In this document: positions 1-8,459 of the stretch, one piece after another
How the letters are laid out: every line of letters begins with the position of its first letter
Numbering within the stretch: position 1 is the first letter of the stretch
Assembly: GCF_002741105.1 (NCBI RefSeq)
Contig: NZ_NIQU01000010.1
Coordinates: 1-64,000 of the forward strand
Origin: Pseudomonas sediminis
GTDB lineage: Bacteria; Pseudomonadota; Gammaproteobacteria; Pseudomonadales; Pseudomonadaceae
Length of the DNA stretch: 64,000 bases
Direction of reading: 5' to 3'
Program-made: the position numbers and the translations under genes
The notes under the pieces: model-generated
The model's input: the letters and a program-made list of their open reading frames with translations, nothing else
Databases searched by the model: none
Told to the model about the DNA's origin: nothing

Positions 1-392
1 AGCGAGCCGGCGATGGCGCCTGCGGTACCGCCGGAGACCGGGGCATCGACGAAGCGGCGTCCCGCTGCCCTCACCCGCTCGGCGATGCGCTCGACGGCAG
101 CGGGTGGACAGGTCGCCATCAGGCAGACGATGCCCTTGTCGGCCAGTGCCTCCAGTGCGCCGTTGTCGAACAGCACCTGCTCGGCCTGGGCGGCATTGAC
201 CACCATCAGGATCAGCACATCGGCACCGCTAGCGGCAGAGGCGGCGTCGGCGGGCTGCCCGCCAGCCTCGGCAAGCGTGGCAAGCGCCGCGGGGTTGAGA
301 TCGATACCGCGCACAACGTGGCCGGCGGCGAGCAGGTTCTTGGCCATGGGTAGGCCCATCGAGCCAAGCCCGGCAAATGCAATCGTAGTCAT
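1..392 (-). CDS. NAD(P)-dependent beta-hydroxyacid dehydrogenase, partial (3' end outside window)
   Basis: The first 130 residues are visible, read leftward from an ATG at 392. The N-terminus has a Rossmann dinucleotide motif, GLGSMG, at about residues 8-13, and the family substrate-binding motif DAPVSGG near residue 118. This is the 3-hydroxyisobutyrate dehydrogenase superfamily, which also includes L-threonate dehydrogenase (LtnD), tartronate semialdehyde reductase and sulfolactaldehyde reductase (YihU). The stretch MVVNAAQAEQ resembles LtnD-type members, so a C4 sugar acid is one possible substrate. The catalytic Lys and the C-terminal domain lie beyond the edge. It is last in the visible leftward operon, 47 bp after dctM, and probably oxidises or reduces an intermediate of the compound imported by the TRAP system. 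Confidence 0.85.
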   Translation of the reverse strand, partial: MTTIAFAGLGSMGLPMAKNLLAAGHVVRGIDLNPAALATLAEAGGQPADAASAASGADVLILMVVNAAQAEQVLFDNGALEALADKGIVCLMATCPPAAVERIAERVRAAGRRFVDAPVSGGTAGAIAGS

Positions 393-409
393 GGGTATTC
401 CTTGCATAA

Positions 410-433
410 CGCCCCCAGCACAGCCGGGGGGCG
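410..433. other. GC hairpin between dctM and the dehydrogenase
   Basis: A 7-bp perfect GC stem (410-416 with 427-433) and a 10-nt loop fill the 47-bp gap between two cistrons of the same operon. No T-run follows on the minus strand, so it is not a canonical terminator. It may stabilise or process the upstream transporter mRNA; that role is inference. Confidence 0.4.
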
Positions 434-439
434 CATCGA

Positions 440-1699
440 TCAATAGAGGGTGAAGGCAGGCACGAAGGAGACCAGGCCAAGCACGATGATCGCCACCAGG
501 TAGAACGGCCAAAGTTCGCGTACCACTGCTCCAACCTTCTCGCGCGAAATCGCCGAGGCGATGAACAACGTGGTTCCCACCGGTGGGGTGAACAGGCCGA
601 TGCTCAGGTTGACCACCATCATGATGCCAAGCTGGGTCAGGTCGAGACCGATGGCGTTGCCGATGGCGACGAAGGTCGGCCCCAACAGCAGGATCGCCGC
701 CGGCAGGTCGAGGAACATGCCCACCACAACCATGATCAGGTTGAGCATGAGGATGACCATCCACGGCGAACTTAGGGTTCGTGCTGTCCACTCGGCCACG
801 GCGGTCGGTATCGACTCGACGGTCAGCACATAGCCCACCAGGTTCGATGCGGCGATCACCAGCATCACCACACCGGTGGTGATCGCGGTGTGTACCAGGG
901 CGTCGTAGAGTCGGCGCAGGGTCAGGTCGCGATAGACCAGCATGCTCACCATCAAACCGTAGAACACCGCCAGCACGCTGACCTCGGTCGGCGTGGCGAT
1001 GCCGGCACGCAGCAGGATCACAATGAAGGCAGGCATAGCCAGTGCCGGCGCTGCCGCAACGGTCACGCGCAGAACGCCCTTCAAGGTGACTTCACTGGCT
1101 AGCCGCTTGAAGCCACGCAGACGGCCTGACAGGTAGCAGGTCAGCATGAAGCCGACGCACAGCAACAGCCCCGGCACCAGGCCGGCGAGAAACAGCGCGG
1201 CAATCGACTGGTTGGATACGGCGGCGTAGAGAATCAGCGGAATCGACGGCGGAATCAGCCCGGCGATGGTCGCCGACGACGCGGTTGCGGCAGCGGCAAA
1301 GGCGCCCGGATAGCCCTCGCGCTTCTGCCAGGGAATCAGCATCGAACCTAGCGCCGAGGCCTCCGCCACGGCCGAACCGGACACCCCGCCGAAGACCGTC
1401 GAGCCGACCACCGTGACCTGGCCAAGCCCACCATGGAAGCGTCCGACCAGCATGGTGGCGAAGTCGATCAGGCGCTTGCCCAGCGTACCGCCCATCATCA
1501 GGCTGCCGGATAGCATGAAGAACGGGATGGCCAGCAACGGGAAGCTCTGCGTGGGCTGAAAGATCTTCACGATCGCCGCCACGCTGGGTATGCCGCCGAC
1601 GGTGACGGCCGCAATACCCGAGCTGATCAGCAACGCGTAACCGACCGGCAATGCCAGCGCCAGCAGCACGGCGAATACCAGAAGCATCATGAACGTCAT
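440..1699 (-). CDS. dctM: TRAP transporter large permease, DctM family
   Basis: A 419-residue, highly hydrophobic protein with about 11-12 membrane segments, the normal length for the TRAP large subunit. It starts MTFMMLLVFAVLLALALPVG and carries the conserved Gly/Pro-rich helices typical of DctM (for example GGVSGSAVAEASALG near residue 105 and LIPPSIPLILYAAVSNQSIA near 150). It forms the sodium-coupled translocation channel in the inner membrane together with DctQ, taking substrate from DctP. Its start overlaps the dctQ stop by 4 bp, indicating translational coupling. The substrate cannot be read from this subunit. Confidence 0.93.
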   Translation of the reverse strand: MTFMMLLVFAVLLALALPVGYALLISSGIAAVTVGGIPSVAAIVKIFQPTQSFPLLAIPFFMLSGSLMMGGTLGKRLIDFATMLVGRFHGGLGQVTVVGSTVFGGVSGSAVAEASALGSMLIPWQKREGYPGAFAAAATASSATIAGLIPPSIPLILYAAVSNQSIAALFLAGLVPGLLLCVGFMLTCYLSGRLRGFKRLASEVTLKGVLRVTVAAAPALAMPAFIVILLRAGIATPTEVSVLAVFYGLMVSMLVYRDLTLRRLYDALVHTAITTGVVMLVIAASNLVGYVLTVESIPTAVAEWTARTLSSPWMVILMLNLIMVVVGMFLDLPAAILLLGPTFVAIGNAIGLDLTQLGIMMVVNLSIGLFTPPVGTTLFIASAISREKVGAVVRELWPFYLVAIIVLGLVSFVPAFTLY

Positions 1700-2262
1700 A
1701 CGTCGTCCTCGATTTGATGTGCGCGCACAGCAAGGGGATCACCGGCGTACAGCAGGTGAACCAACGTGGTGAGTGCGGTGAGAGCCAGGCCGATAAAGCC
1801 AGCGATCATGGCCAGATACGCCCACTTGGCCGAGATACCTGTGACCGGATAGATCTCGCCACCGGTAATCTCGATCACGTCGAGGCCAACCCAGGCCAAG
1901 TAGAAAAAAGTGGCACAGATCAACACCTGATGGCCGATCAGCAACGCCCGATTGCCACCCCGTCCGATCCAACCCTGGATGGCGGTGACGGCAATATGCT
2001 GACCACGTTGAGCGGCAAGCACGATGCCGCCCATCACCAACCAGGGGAACAAGAGGTTGGGCACCTCGGTGGGCCAGCCCATGCCCTGGTTGGTCAGGTA
2101 GCGCACCACCACCTCGGCCATCAGAGATACGAACATAGCCACCAGCGCCATAATCACGACCGCCACGCTGGCGGCCACGATTGCGCTGTCCGCCCACCTC
2201 GCCATCCGCGCCAGAGCGCCGAGCTGCAACGCGTCGTTGCCAGAGGTATGGGCATTCATCAT
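1696..2262 (-). CDS. dctQ: TRAP transporter small permease, DctQ family
   Basis: A 188-residue protein with four predicted membrane helices (about residues 28-50, 65-85, 100-125, 145-165) and the Trp/Pro motif around NLLFPWLVMGGIVLAAQRGQ, characteristic of DctQ. It is the small integral subunit that pairs with DctM. The gene overlaps dctP by 4 bp upstream and dctM by 4 bp downstream, so the three subunits should be made in fixed proportion. It begins with about 27 hydrophilic residues before the first helix, slightly longer than many family members; an internal start is possible but no better ribosome site is evident. Confidence 0.9.
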   Translation of the reverse strand: MMNAHTSGNDALQLGALARMARWADSAIVAASVAVVIMALVAMFVSLMAEVVVRYLTNQGMGWPTEVPNLLFPWLVMGGIVLAAQRGQHIAVTAIQGWIGRGGNRALLIGHQVLICATFFYLAWVGLDVIEITGGEIYPVTGISAKWAYLAMIAGFIGLALTALTTLVHLLYAGDPLAVRAHQIEDDV

Positions 2263-3233
2263 TGCTTACCCGCTTCCGAAACGATCAGTTCCACCAACTC
2301 GGGGTATTGCTTCGACCACTTGTCGTAGACCGACTTGGTCTTGGCAGCGAATGCGGCCTGGTCGATCTCGTTGATCTCTACGCCAGCCTCGGTCAGCTTG
2401 GTACGCAACTCTATATCAGCCGCCAGCGACATCTCGCGATTGAGTTTGCCGGCCTCTGCAGCGGCCTCCTTGATCGCTGCCTGGTCGGCCTTGGATAGCG
2501 AGGCCCAGATCATCTTGCTGGCCAGCAGCGGCGTGGTCTCGTATTTATGCCCAGTCAGCGAGATGTACTTCTGCACCTCATAGAGCTTCGAGGAATAGAT
2601 GTTCATCAGCGGGTTCTCCTGGCCATCGAACACGCCCTGCTGCAGGGCGATGTACAGCTCGGAGAAGGCCAGCGGGCCGGGGTTGGCGCCCAGCGCCTTG
2701 AAGATATCGAGGGTCATGGCATCCGGCGGCGTGCGTACCTTGATGCCCTGCAGGTCTTCGGGCTTCATGATCGGATGCTTGTTGTTGCTGGTGTGGCGGA
2801 TGCCGTTATCCCACAGCGCCAGTACTACCAGTCCCTTCTTATTAGCGGCCTCGTCGAGCTTGGCGCCGACCGGCCCATCGACCACTTTGTAGGCATGTTC
2901 AAGGTCACGGAACAGGAACGGCAGGCCAACCACGTTGAACTCTGGCACCACGCCTGCCGTGCTGCCCTGAGAGTTGGTGCTGAATGCCAGAGTGCCCAAA
3001 CGCATGTTAGTGAGCGATTCGACATCATCGCCGAACTGCGCGCTACCCCCCACCTCGACCTTGACCCTACCCTCGGTCTTCTGCTCAACCAACTCGGCGA
3101 ACTTCAGAGATGCCACCGCCTTCGGGTTGCCTGGCGCGGCGTTGTGGGAGAGGCGCAGCACCTGCTGTGCCCAGCTGGTGGAGGCAGTAGCCAATGCAAA
3201 GGTTGCGGCGACAGCAATCAGTGTCTTTTTCAT
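2259..3233 (-). CDS. dctP: TRAP transporter periplasmic solute-binding protein, DctP family
   Basis: A 324-residue secreted binding protein. It has a signal peptide (MKKTLIAVAATFALATASTS, cleavage after ...WAQ near residue 22) and the DctP fold. The family substrate-binding segment is clear: GIKVRTPPDAMTLDIFKALG near residue 145, with the conserved Arg that binds the substrate carboxylate, followed by FSELYIALQQGVFDGQENP. The conserved Arg implies an anionic ligand (carboxylate or sulfonate). The closest named relatives bind C4-dicarboxylates or sugar acids, but ligand identity is unknown here. An AGGT ribosome site precedes the ATG. It leads the transporter block, 107 bp after the SDR gene. 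Confidence 0.92.
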   Translation of the reverse strand: MKKTLIAVAATFALATASTSWAQQVLRLSHNAAPGNPKAVASLKFAELVEQKTEGRVKVEVGGSAQFGDDVESLTNMRLGTLAFSTNSQGSTAGVVPEFNVVGLPFLFRDLEHAYKVVDGPVGAKLDEAANKKGLVVLALWDNGIRHTSNNKHPIMKPEDLQGIKVRTPPDAMTLDIFKALGANPGPLAFSELYIALQQGVFDGQENPLMNIYSSKLYEVQKYISLTGHKYETTPLLASKMIWASLSKADQAAIKEAAAEAGKLNREMSLAADIELRTKLTEAGVEINEIDQAAFAAKTKSVYDKWSKQYPELVELIVSEAGKQ

Positions 3234-3340
3234 GAGCTTTACCTTGCGTTTCTTATTGATATTGTCTGCATGTGTTGCTTGTTGCAGGTTGTGCGTACGA
3301 GCTCTTTAGCAGTGCCCGCACGCGGCCAACCCGGTGCTGC

Positions 3341-4105
3341 TCAACCGTGGATGAGCATGCCACCATTGACGTCGATCACCGCTCCGGTGATGTATGCCGA
3401 TAGGTTCGAGGCGAGGAACAGATAAGCACCCGCCACCTCCTCGGCATTACCGAGACGATTGAGCGGGATGCTGGCGGCAATCTCGGCCTTCTGCTGGTCA
3501 CTGAGCTTGCCGGAGCTGATGTCGGTCTGGATCAGGCCGGGGGTCACGCAGTTGACGCGGATATTGCTCGGGCCAAACTCGCGCGCCATGGCCTTGGCCA
3601 GGCCCAGTACACCAGCCTTGGCTGCCGAGTAGTGCGGGCCGCCGAGGATACCGCCACCGCGCTGTGCCGATACCGAGGACATGCAGGCGATCGAGCCACT
3701 GCCTTGCGCCTGCATGTGCGGAATGACGGCCTGAGATAGATACAGCACGCCACGCAGGTTGACGTCGAGGATACGGTCCCAGCTCGCCGGGTCGATTTCC
3801 AGGGTCTTCACCGGCTGAGTGATGCCGGCATTGTTGATCAGCACATCGATACGACCGAAATCAGCGATTGCTCGCTCAGTGGCCTTGAGGCAAGCGTCCT
3901 TGTCCGCCACGTTGCAGGCATAGCCACGATGCTGCGGACCAATGGCAGCGGCAGCTTCGACGGCAGCGCCTTCATCCAGGTCGAGAATCGCCACCTTGGC
4001 GCCGTGGCTGGCAAACAGGCGAGCGGTGGCCAGGCCGATGCCACGAGCTGAGGCCGCACCGGAGATCATGGCGACCTTGCCATCGAGAAGAAGAGCGTTG
4101 TTCAT
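3341..4105 (-). CDS. SDR family NAD(P)-dependent oxidoreductase
   Basis: A 254-residue classical short-chain dehydrogenase of standard length. Visible motifs are the cofactor loop SGAASARGIG (residues 15-24, a variant of TGxxxGxG), NNAG (91-94), and the catalytic Ser143/144, Tyr159 and Lys163 in YSAAK. An Asp after the second strand (LDLDEG) favours NAD over NADP. It probably interconverts a hydroxyl and a ketone on the substrate before or after the transketolase step. It lies between the transketolase pair and the TRAP genes in the same direction. The exact substrate cannot be inferred. Confidence 0.88.
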   Translation of the reverse strand: MNNALLLDGKVAMISGAASARGIGLATARLFASHGAKVAILDLDEGAAVEAAAAIGPQHRGYACNVADKDACLKATERAIADFGRIDVLINNAGITQPVKTLEIDPASWDRILDVNLRGVLYLSQAVIPHMQAQGSGSIACMSSVSAQRGGGILGGPHYSAAKAGVLGLAKAMAREFGPSNIRVNCVTPGLIQTDISSGKLSDQQKAEIAASIPLNRLGNAEEVAGAYLFLASNLSAYITGAVIDVNGGMLIHG

Positions 4106-4124
4106 ACAAAATATCCCTACAGTG

Positions 4125-4141
4125 GCGCCGGCAACCGGCGC
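4125..4141. other. GC hairpin between transketolase and SDR genes
   Basis: A perfect 7-bp stem (4125-4131 with 4135-4141, three-base loop) lies in the 65-bp gap between the transketolase C-subunit stop and the SDR start. There is no U-tract, so it is more likely an mRNA stability or processing hairpin than a terminator. Confidence 0.35.
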
Positions 4142-4170
4142 TTGGAAAATGGTTTGGCGTGGCGCTGTGT

Positions 4171-5169
4171 TCAGCCCAGCCAGCCTTTGATGGTGGCCGA
4201 CATCGCTTCGGTGGAAATCCCGTAGCGGTCGTGCAGGGTCGGCAGCGCACCGGCATCGAGGAAGGCATCGGGCAGCGCAATCTGGCGAAACTGCGGGGTC
4301 ACGCCGGCAGTCAGCAACGCCGTTGCGACGGCTTCACCGAGTCCACCGACCGTACTGTGGTTTTCCGCCACCACAACCAGGCGTCCGGCGCGGCCTGCTT
4401 CACGCAGAATGGTCGCTACGTCGAGCGGTTTGATGGTCGGCACGTGCAGCACGCCGACGTCGACCTTGTCCGCTTCCAAGGCTTTGGCCACTTCCAGCGC
4501 GCGCATGGTCAGGATGCCGGACGAGATCACCAGCACATCACGGCCGTCACGCAGCATTTTGGCCTTGCCCAGTTCGAAGCTGTAGCCGTATTCATCGAGC
4601 ACTAGCGGTACGTTGCCGCGCAGCAGGCGCATGTATACCGGGCCGTTGTGATCGGCGATCTGCGCCACGGCTTGCTCGGTATCAAGGGCGTCGCAAGGGT
4701 CGACGATGGTCATGCCAGGGATGCCACGCATCAGCGCGATGTCCTCGGTGGCCTGGTGGCTCGGGCCGTAGCCGGTGGTAAGGCCGGGCAAGGCGCAGCA
4801 CAGCTTGACGTTGAGATTTTCCTCAGCGATCACCTGATGCACAAAGTCATAAGCGCGGCGAGTACCGAACACCGCGTAAGTGGTGGCGAACGGGACGAAA
4901 CCTTCTTTGGCCATGCCGCCGGCCGCGGCCATCAGCAGTTGCTCGGCCATGCCCATCTGGAAGAAGCGGTCCGGGTAGGCCTGACCAAACAAATGCAGGT
5001 CAGTGTATTTGGCCAGATCAGCGGTCAAACCCACGATCTCAGGGCGATTGGCAGCCAGCTCGACCAGGGCCTTGCCGAATGGTGCTGCCTGAACGCGCTG
5101 CCCTTCGGAAGCAATCGACGCGATCATCGCCGAGGTGGTCAGGCGTGGTTTCTTGGCGGTAGTGCTCAT
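4171..5169 (-). CDS. Transketolase family protein, C-terminal subunit (pyrimidine-binding and C-terminal domains)
   Basis: 332 residues corresponding to the Pyr and C-terminal domains of transketolase. The catalytic Glu that activates the thiamine diphosphate aminopyrimidine is visible in the motif MGMAEQ near residue 75. It is followed by the transketolase-type GPSHQATEDIALMRGIPGMT segment and the C-terminal ENHSTVGGLG motif. Together with the neighbouring N-terminal subunit it makes a complete two-carbon (ketol) transferase. Split transketolases occur in accessory sugar pathways and archaea, while the housekeeping TktA is one chain. It overlaps the upstream subunit by 4 bp, so the two are translationally coupled. 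The donor and acceptor sugars are unknown. Confidence 0.92.
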   Translation of the reverse strand: MSTTAKKPRLTTSAMIASIASEGQRVQAAPFGKALVELAANRPEIVGLTADLAKYTDLHLFGQAYPDRFFQMGMAEQLLMAAAGGMAKEGFVPFATTYAVFGTRRAYDFVHQVIAEENLNVKLCCALPGLTTGYGPSHQATEDIALMRGIPGMTIVDPCDALDTEQAVAQIADHNGPVYMRLLRGNVPLVLDEYGYSFELGKAKMLRDGRDVLVISSGILTMRALEVAKALEADKVDVGVLHVPTIKPLDVATILREAGRAGRLVVVAENHSTVGGLGEAVATALLTAGVTPQFRQIALPDAFLDAGALPTLHDRYGISTEAMSATIKGWLG

Positions 5170-6017
5170 TGGGCAGCTCCCTGGGCTTGATCAAGAACGT
5201 TGAGGGCTTGCTGCCACTCGGCCTGGTCGACACGGATGAAGTGGTTCTTCTCACGTGTTTCCAGAAACGGCACGCCCTTGCCCATCAGGGTGTCGCAGAG
5301 AATCACGCGCGGCTTGGCCTCGGTGAGATGGCGCGCGGTATCGAAGGCCTTTATGACTGCTGCGAGGTCGTTGCCGTCGACACGTTGAACATGCCAGCCG
5401 AACGCAGCCCACTTGTCAGCGAGCGGCTCGAAGCCCATGACCTTGCTCGAAGGACCATCGGCCTGCTGGTTGTTGATGTCGACCAGGCAGATCAGGTTGC
5501 CCAAGCCATGGTGAGCTGCGCTCATGGCTGCTTCCCAAGTCGAACCTTCGTCCAGTTCGCCATCGGACATCGAGTTGTAGACGAATGCTGGGTTGCCCTT
5601 CAGGCGCAGGCCGAGCGCCATGCCAACAGCAATAGGCAGGCCTTGACCGAGCGAGCCGCCCGACATTTCCATGCCTGGCGTGTAGGTCGCCATGCCCGAC
5701 ATTGGCAGGCGGCTGTCATCGCTACCGTAAGTCTCGAGCTCTTCTTCGGGGATGATCTTCGCTTCGATCAGTGCCGCATAGAAAGCGATGGCGTAGTGAC
5801 CGTGGGACAGCAGGAAGCGGTCGCGGCCTTCCCAGGTTGGGTCCTCGGGACGCAGGTTCAGCGCATGGCAGTAGGCCGTCGCCAGCACATCGGCGTAACC
5901 CAGTGCCTGGCCGACGTAGCCCTGCCCTTGCACCTCCCCCATCTGCAGCGCAAAGCGGCGGATGCGGTAGGCGCCTTCGGCAACCCTGGCGTGGACGGAA
6001 GAATTATTGTTCTGCAC
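5166..6017 (-). CDS. Transketolase, N-terminal subunit (TPP-binding domain)
   Basis: About 283 residues with the thiamine diphosphate fold: LSHGHYAIAFYAAL near residue 70, the GGSLGQGLPIAVGMALG motif, and the metal/TPP motif from SDGELDEG to NNQQADG about 28 residues later (normally GDG...NN; here the first Gly is Ser). A reading frame extends upstream to 6065, but the GTG at 6017 has an AAGGAG ribosome site six bases ahead and gives the family-type N-terminus, so I prefer it. It is the first gene of the leftward operon and faces the LysR regulator across the control region. Confidence 0.9.
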   Translation of the reverse strand: MQNNNSSVHARVAEGAYRIRRFALQMGEVQGQGYVGQALGYADVLATAYCHALNLRPEDPTWEGRDRFLLSHGHYAIAFYAALIEAKIIPEEELETYGSDDSRLPMSGMATYTPGMEMSGGSLGQGLPIAVGMALGLRLKGNPAFVYNSMSDGELDEGSTWEAAMSAAHHGLGNLICLVDINNQQADGPSSKVMGFEPLADKWAAFGWHVQRVDGNDLAAVIKAFDTARHLTEAKPRVILCDTLMGKGVPFLETREKNHFIRVDQAEWQQALNVLDQAQGAAQ

Positions 6018-6146
6018 GCAGTTCTCCTTGATATGGCCCGGCGCATGATGCTGTCGGTGCCTCATTCATCTCGCTTGGAGTTCGAATCTCCAGGCCTGCC
6101 AAACAACTCGATGAGGCGCTTGGCGAGTGAGAGAAAGCCTATTCCC

Positions 6147-6197
6147 TTGATTTTTTGAGCTCAAACGAATAGTTAAGGCAGATAGATGAATTGAGCT
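6147..6197. promoter_or_regulatory. Divergent promoter region with palindromic operator for the LysR regulator
   Basis: A perfect 12-bp palindrome, TTTGAGCTCAAA (6154-6165), lies inside the 17-bp spacer of a rightward promoter (TTGATT at 6147-6152, TAGTTA at 6170-6175). It also supplies the TTGAGC of a possible leftward -35. A second half-site, TTGAGCT, occurs at 6191-6197 just before the lysR start. LysR-type regulators normally sit on such T-N-A dyads between divergent genes, so this is the likely binding site for autoregulation and operon activation (inference). Confidence 0.5.
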
Positions 6198-6211
6198 AAT
6201 GTGAAAACACC

Positions 6212-7111
6212 ATGCACAACCGAGTTTCCTTCAAGTCAATTCAGGCCTTCGAGGCCGCTGCGCGCCTGTCTTCCTTTGCCCTGGCAGCGGAGGAGCTCTT
6301 CGTCACCCCCTCGGCGGTCAGTCATCAGATAAAGCTGCTGGAGGAGCAATTTGGTGTTCGCCTATTCCATCGCGTGCATCGCGCGGTGGTGCTCACCGAT
6401 GCCGGACGGGTGTATGCCGAAGAAGTCTCGGCGGCATTTGCCAGAATCGACATGGCGACTCGCGAACTGGGGCGCACCGCCAAAAGCGACATCCTCACCG
6501 TGCACTCGACACCCAGTTTCGCGACCCAATGGCTGATGCCCCGTCTAGCCCGCTTCAGCGCGCTGGAGCCCGATATCGACGTGCGGCTTAACGCGTCCTA
6601 CCCGGCACCGACCGACCTGCTGACACAAGGCGTGGACATCGACATCCGCTACGGCATGAAACGGCTGCAGCCTGCCGGAACCATGGTGCTGCCCTTCCCC
6701 GCAGAGACCATCGTGCCGCTCTGTGCGCCATCGCTTGCACATGGTCCACAGGCGATCCGCGCCCCGGAGGATTTGCGCCATCACACCTTGATTCATAGCG
6801 AGGTGTGCCTGATTAGTTGGCGCGACTGGATGCGGCAACATCGCAAAGTGTCGCTGGATATCTCGCGCGGGCCTCGCTTCGATCGCTCGTTCATGGCCAT
6901 CAGTGCAGCCGTGGATGGCTTGGGGATATGCCTTGAAAGCCTGCTGCTCGCGCAACGCGAACTGGCCAGTGGGCAGCTAGTCGCACCGCTTGGCCTGGCA
7001 GGGCCCAAGGTACAGGGCTACACCTTCAACATCCTGCGCTCACGGGCGGAGCTGCCGAAGATACGTAGTTTTCAGGATTGGCTGTTTGGCGAGCTTGAGG
7101 GCCAATCCTGA
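6212..7111 (+). CDS. LysR-family transcriptional regulator, GcvA-like
   Basis: 299 residues. The N-terminal winged helix-turn-helix spans about 5-65 (FALAAEELFVTPSAVSHQIK), followed by a linker helix and a periplasmic-binding-like effector domain (about 90-295). The wording of the HTH and of the effector domain (STPSFATQWLMPRLARF) is of the GcvA/AmpR group. It is divergent from the transketolase-SDR-TRAP operon, with 194 bp between starts and a palindrome between them. That is the classical arrangement for the local regulator, probably responding to the transported compound. No strong ribosome site precedes the ATG. Confidence 0.92.
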   Translation: MHNRVSFKSIQAFEAAARLSSFALAAEELFVTPSAVSHQIKLLEEQFGVRLFHRVHRAVVLTDAGRVYAEEVSAAFARIDMATRELGRTAKSDILTVHSTPSFATQWLMPRLARFSALEPDIDVRLNASYPAPTDLLTQGVDIDIRYGMKRLQPAGTMVLPFPAETIVPLCAPSLAHGPQAIRAPEDLRHHTLIHSEVCLISWRDWMRQHRKVSLDISRGPRFDRSFMAISAAVDGLGICLESLLLAQRELASGQLVAPLGLAGPKVQGYTFNILRSRAELPKIRSFQDWLFGELEGQS

Positions 7112-7369
7112 GAGGCGGCGTTTCATGGCCCGGTTCGGAGCATCGGTGGTCTGATCAAAACGCCCACGCTCAACGAGCTGTCACTCCCCTTCCCGCCCAT
7201 GACACGCAGTCGCTCGTTCGTAGTTGCTCGAACAATTCCCTTCTGTATTTGCCATTCGGCAGTTGTGTCGCATTCCCGGCCGCGATGGTTTGCCCCGGCC
7301 AATTACGCTGCGTTAGTGTCGGCCGTCCCTGGGGGCGGAGCCCTCGTTCATTTCGGCATGGAGGTGTGC

Positions 7370-7996
7370 ATGTTCCCTATCGATACCTGGCTGGCTTATA
7401 CGGGCGCCTGCATTCTGCTGGTGCTGGCTCCCGGCCCGGACAATCTGCTGGCGGTGGCGCGCGGGCTCGGCCAGGGCCGCTTGGCCGCCATCGTTTCAGG
7501 TATGGCGTCGGGCACCGGGATTCTGTTTCACGTGTTGGCGGCGTCGCTGGGGCTGACGTTGCTGATGCAGACCTCGGAGCTGGCGTTCTGGCTGATCAAG
7601 TGCATCGGCGCTGGTTATCTGCTCTGGCTGGGCATCAAGGTGCTGCGCACGCGCAACCTGATCAGCTTTCGCTCCGTCACCCGGCAGTCGCTGCCGAGCA
7701 TCTTTCTCACCGGTTTTCTGTCCGCCGCGCTCAACCCCAAGCCGGGCTTTTTCGTGTTGGCGTTCATCCCGCAGTTCGTCGATCCGCAGCGTGGCTCGGT
7801 GAGCATGCAGATGCTGGTTTACGGCCTGTGGTTCGCGGTGCTGACGGCTGTGGGCTTCGCGCTGATGGGTGTGTTCGCCACCTCGCTGTCGCGCTATCTG
7901 GAGGCTCGGCCACGGGTGGTGAAGGGGTTGAACCTGGGCGCCGGGATGACCTTCGTAGCCTCCGGCGTATCGGTGGCGACGCTGAGCCAGCGTTAG
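7370..7996 (+). CDS. LysE/RhtB family amino-acid or metabolite exporter
   Basis: A 208-residue, six-helix inner membrane protein. The family signature LVLAPGPDNLLAVARGLGQG appears at residues 17-36, and LNPKPGFFVLAFIPQFVD near 121 matches the second conserved loop. The frame is open 57 codons further upstream, but the ATG at 7370 follows a GGAGG ribosome site and begins at the family N-terminus. It probably exports a neutral or hydrophobic amino acid or related metabolite. It stands alone; I see no convincing promoter and no other gene in the 258 bases between it and lysR. Confidence 0.88.
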   Translation: MFPIDTWLAYTGACILLVLAPGPDNLLAVARGLGQGRLAAIVSGMASGTGILFHVLAASLGLTLLMQTSELAFWLIKCIGAGYLLWLGIKVLRTRNLISFRSVTRQSLPSIFLTGFLSAALNPKPGFFVLAFIPQFVDPQRGSVSMQMLVYGLWFAVLTAVGFALMGVFATSLSRYLEARPRVVKGLNLGAGMTFVASGVSVATLSQR

Positions 7997-8011
7997 GCTC
8001 AGCGTCCGCGT

Positions 8012-8311
8012 TCAGGCATCTGCGCTCAAGGCGGCATGGGTACGCAGTTCTTCCTCGATGAATGCAGCGATCATCGCACGGTAAACCTGCTCCACAACCG
8101 CTGCCGAGGCGCCACGCTCATCGGCCAGTGTGCGCACCTTGGCGATGACCTGCTCGACGCGCGCAGGGGCGCGAACGTCTGCACTGTCTTTCTTGAAGCG
8201 CGCCGCCTGAGCGACGAAACCGCCGCGCTGGGCGATGAGGTCGACCATGGCGCGGTCAATCTGGTCGATGCGCTCGCGCACCTCTTCAAGGGAATTGCAT
8301 TGCACGTCCAT
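8012..8311 (-). CDS. Chorismate mutase, AroQ/PchB type
   Basis: A 99-residue all-alpha protein with the AroQ fold: VRERIDQIDRAMVDLIAQRG at residues 11-30, then VAQAARFKKD (Lys near 40) and REQV-like segments. This is the length of monofunctional chorismate mutases and of isochorismate-pyruvate lyase PchB. It would convert chorismate to prephenate, or isochorismate to salicylate plus pyruvate if PchB-like. No salicylate or pyochelin genes are nearby, so a stand-alone mutase is more likely. It is convergent with the LysE gene with 15 bp between the stops. Confidence 0.85.
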   Translation of the reverse strand: MDVQCNSLEEVRERIDQIDRAMVDLIAQRGGFVAQAARFKKDSADVRAPARVEQVIAKVRTLADERGASAAVVEQVYRAMIAAFIEEELRTHAALSADA

Positions 8312-8459
8312 ATGAGGATTTCCTGTGGTGGTTCGAATGGTGCAACCACGTTAGTCAGCATGGCGCCATGCGTCCAGCGCAACTGCCCGACGTTTTTACG
8401 CGGCGGGCGCTGGCTGTGACGCGTGTCTCTGGCAGGTGATCAAGCCTGCCCCGCCAACA

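Noticed and set aside
6076-6092. T-arm-like sequence TGGAG-TTCGAAT-CTCCA next to the catabolic operon, resembling a tRNA 3' end or attachment site
   Set aside because: No matching acceptor 5' arm, no anticodon arm and no correctly placed CCA can be found in the preceding 90 bases, so neither a tRNA nor an att site is supported.
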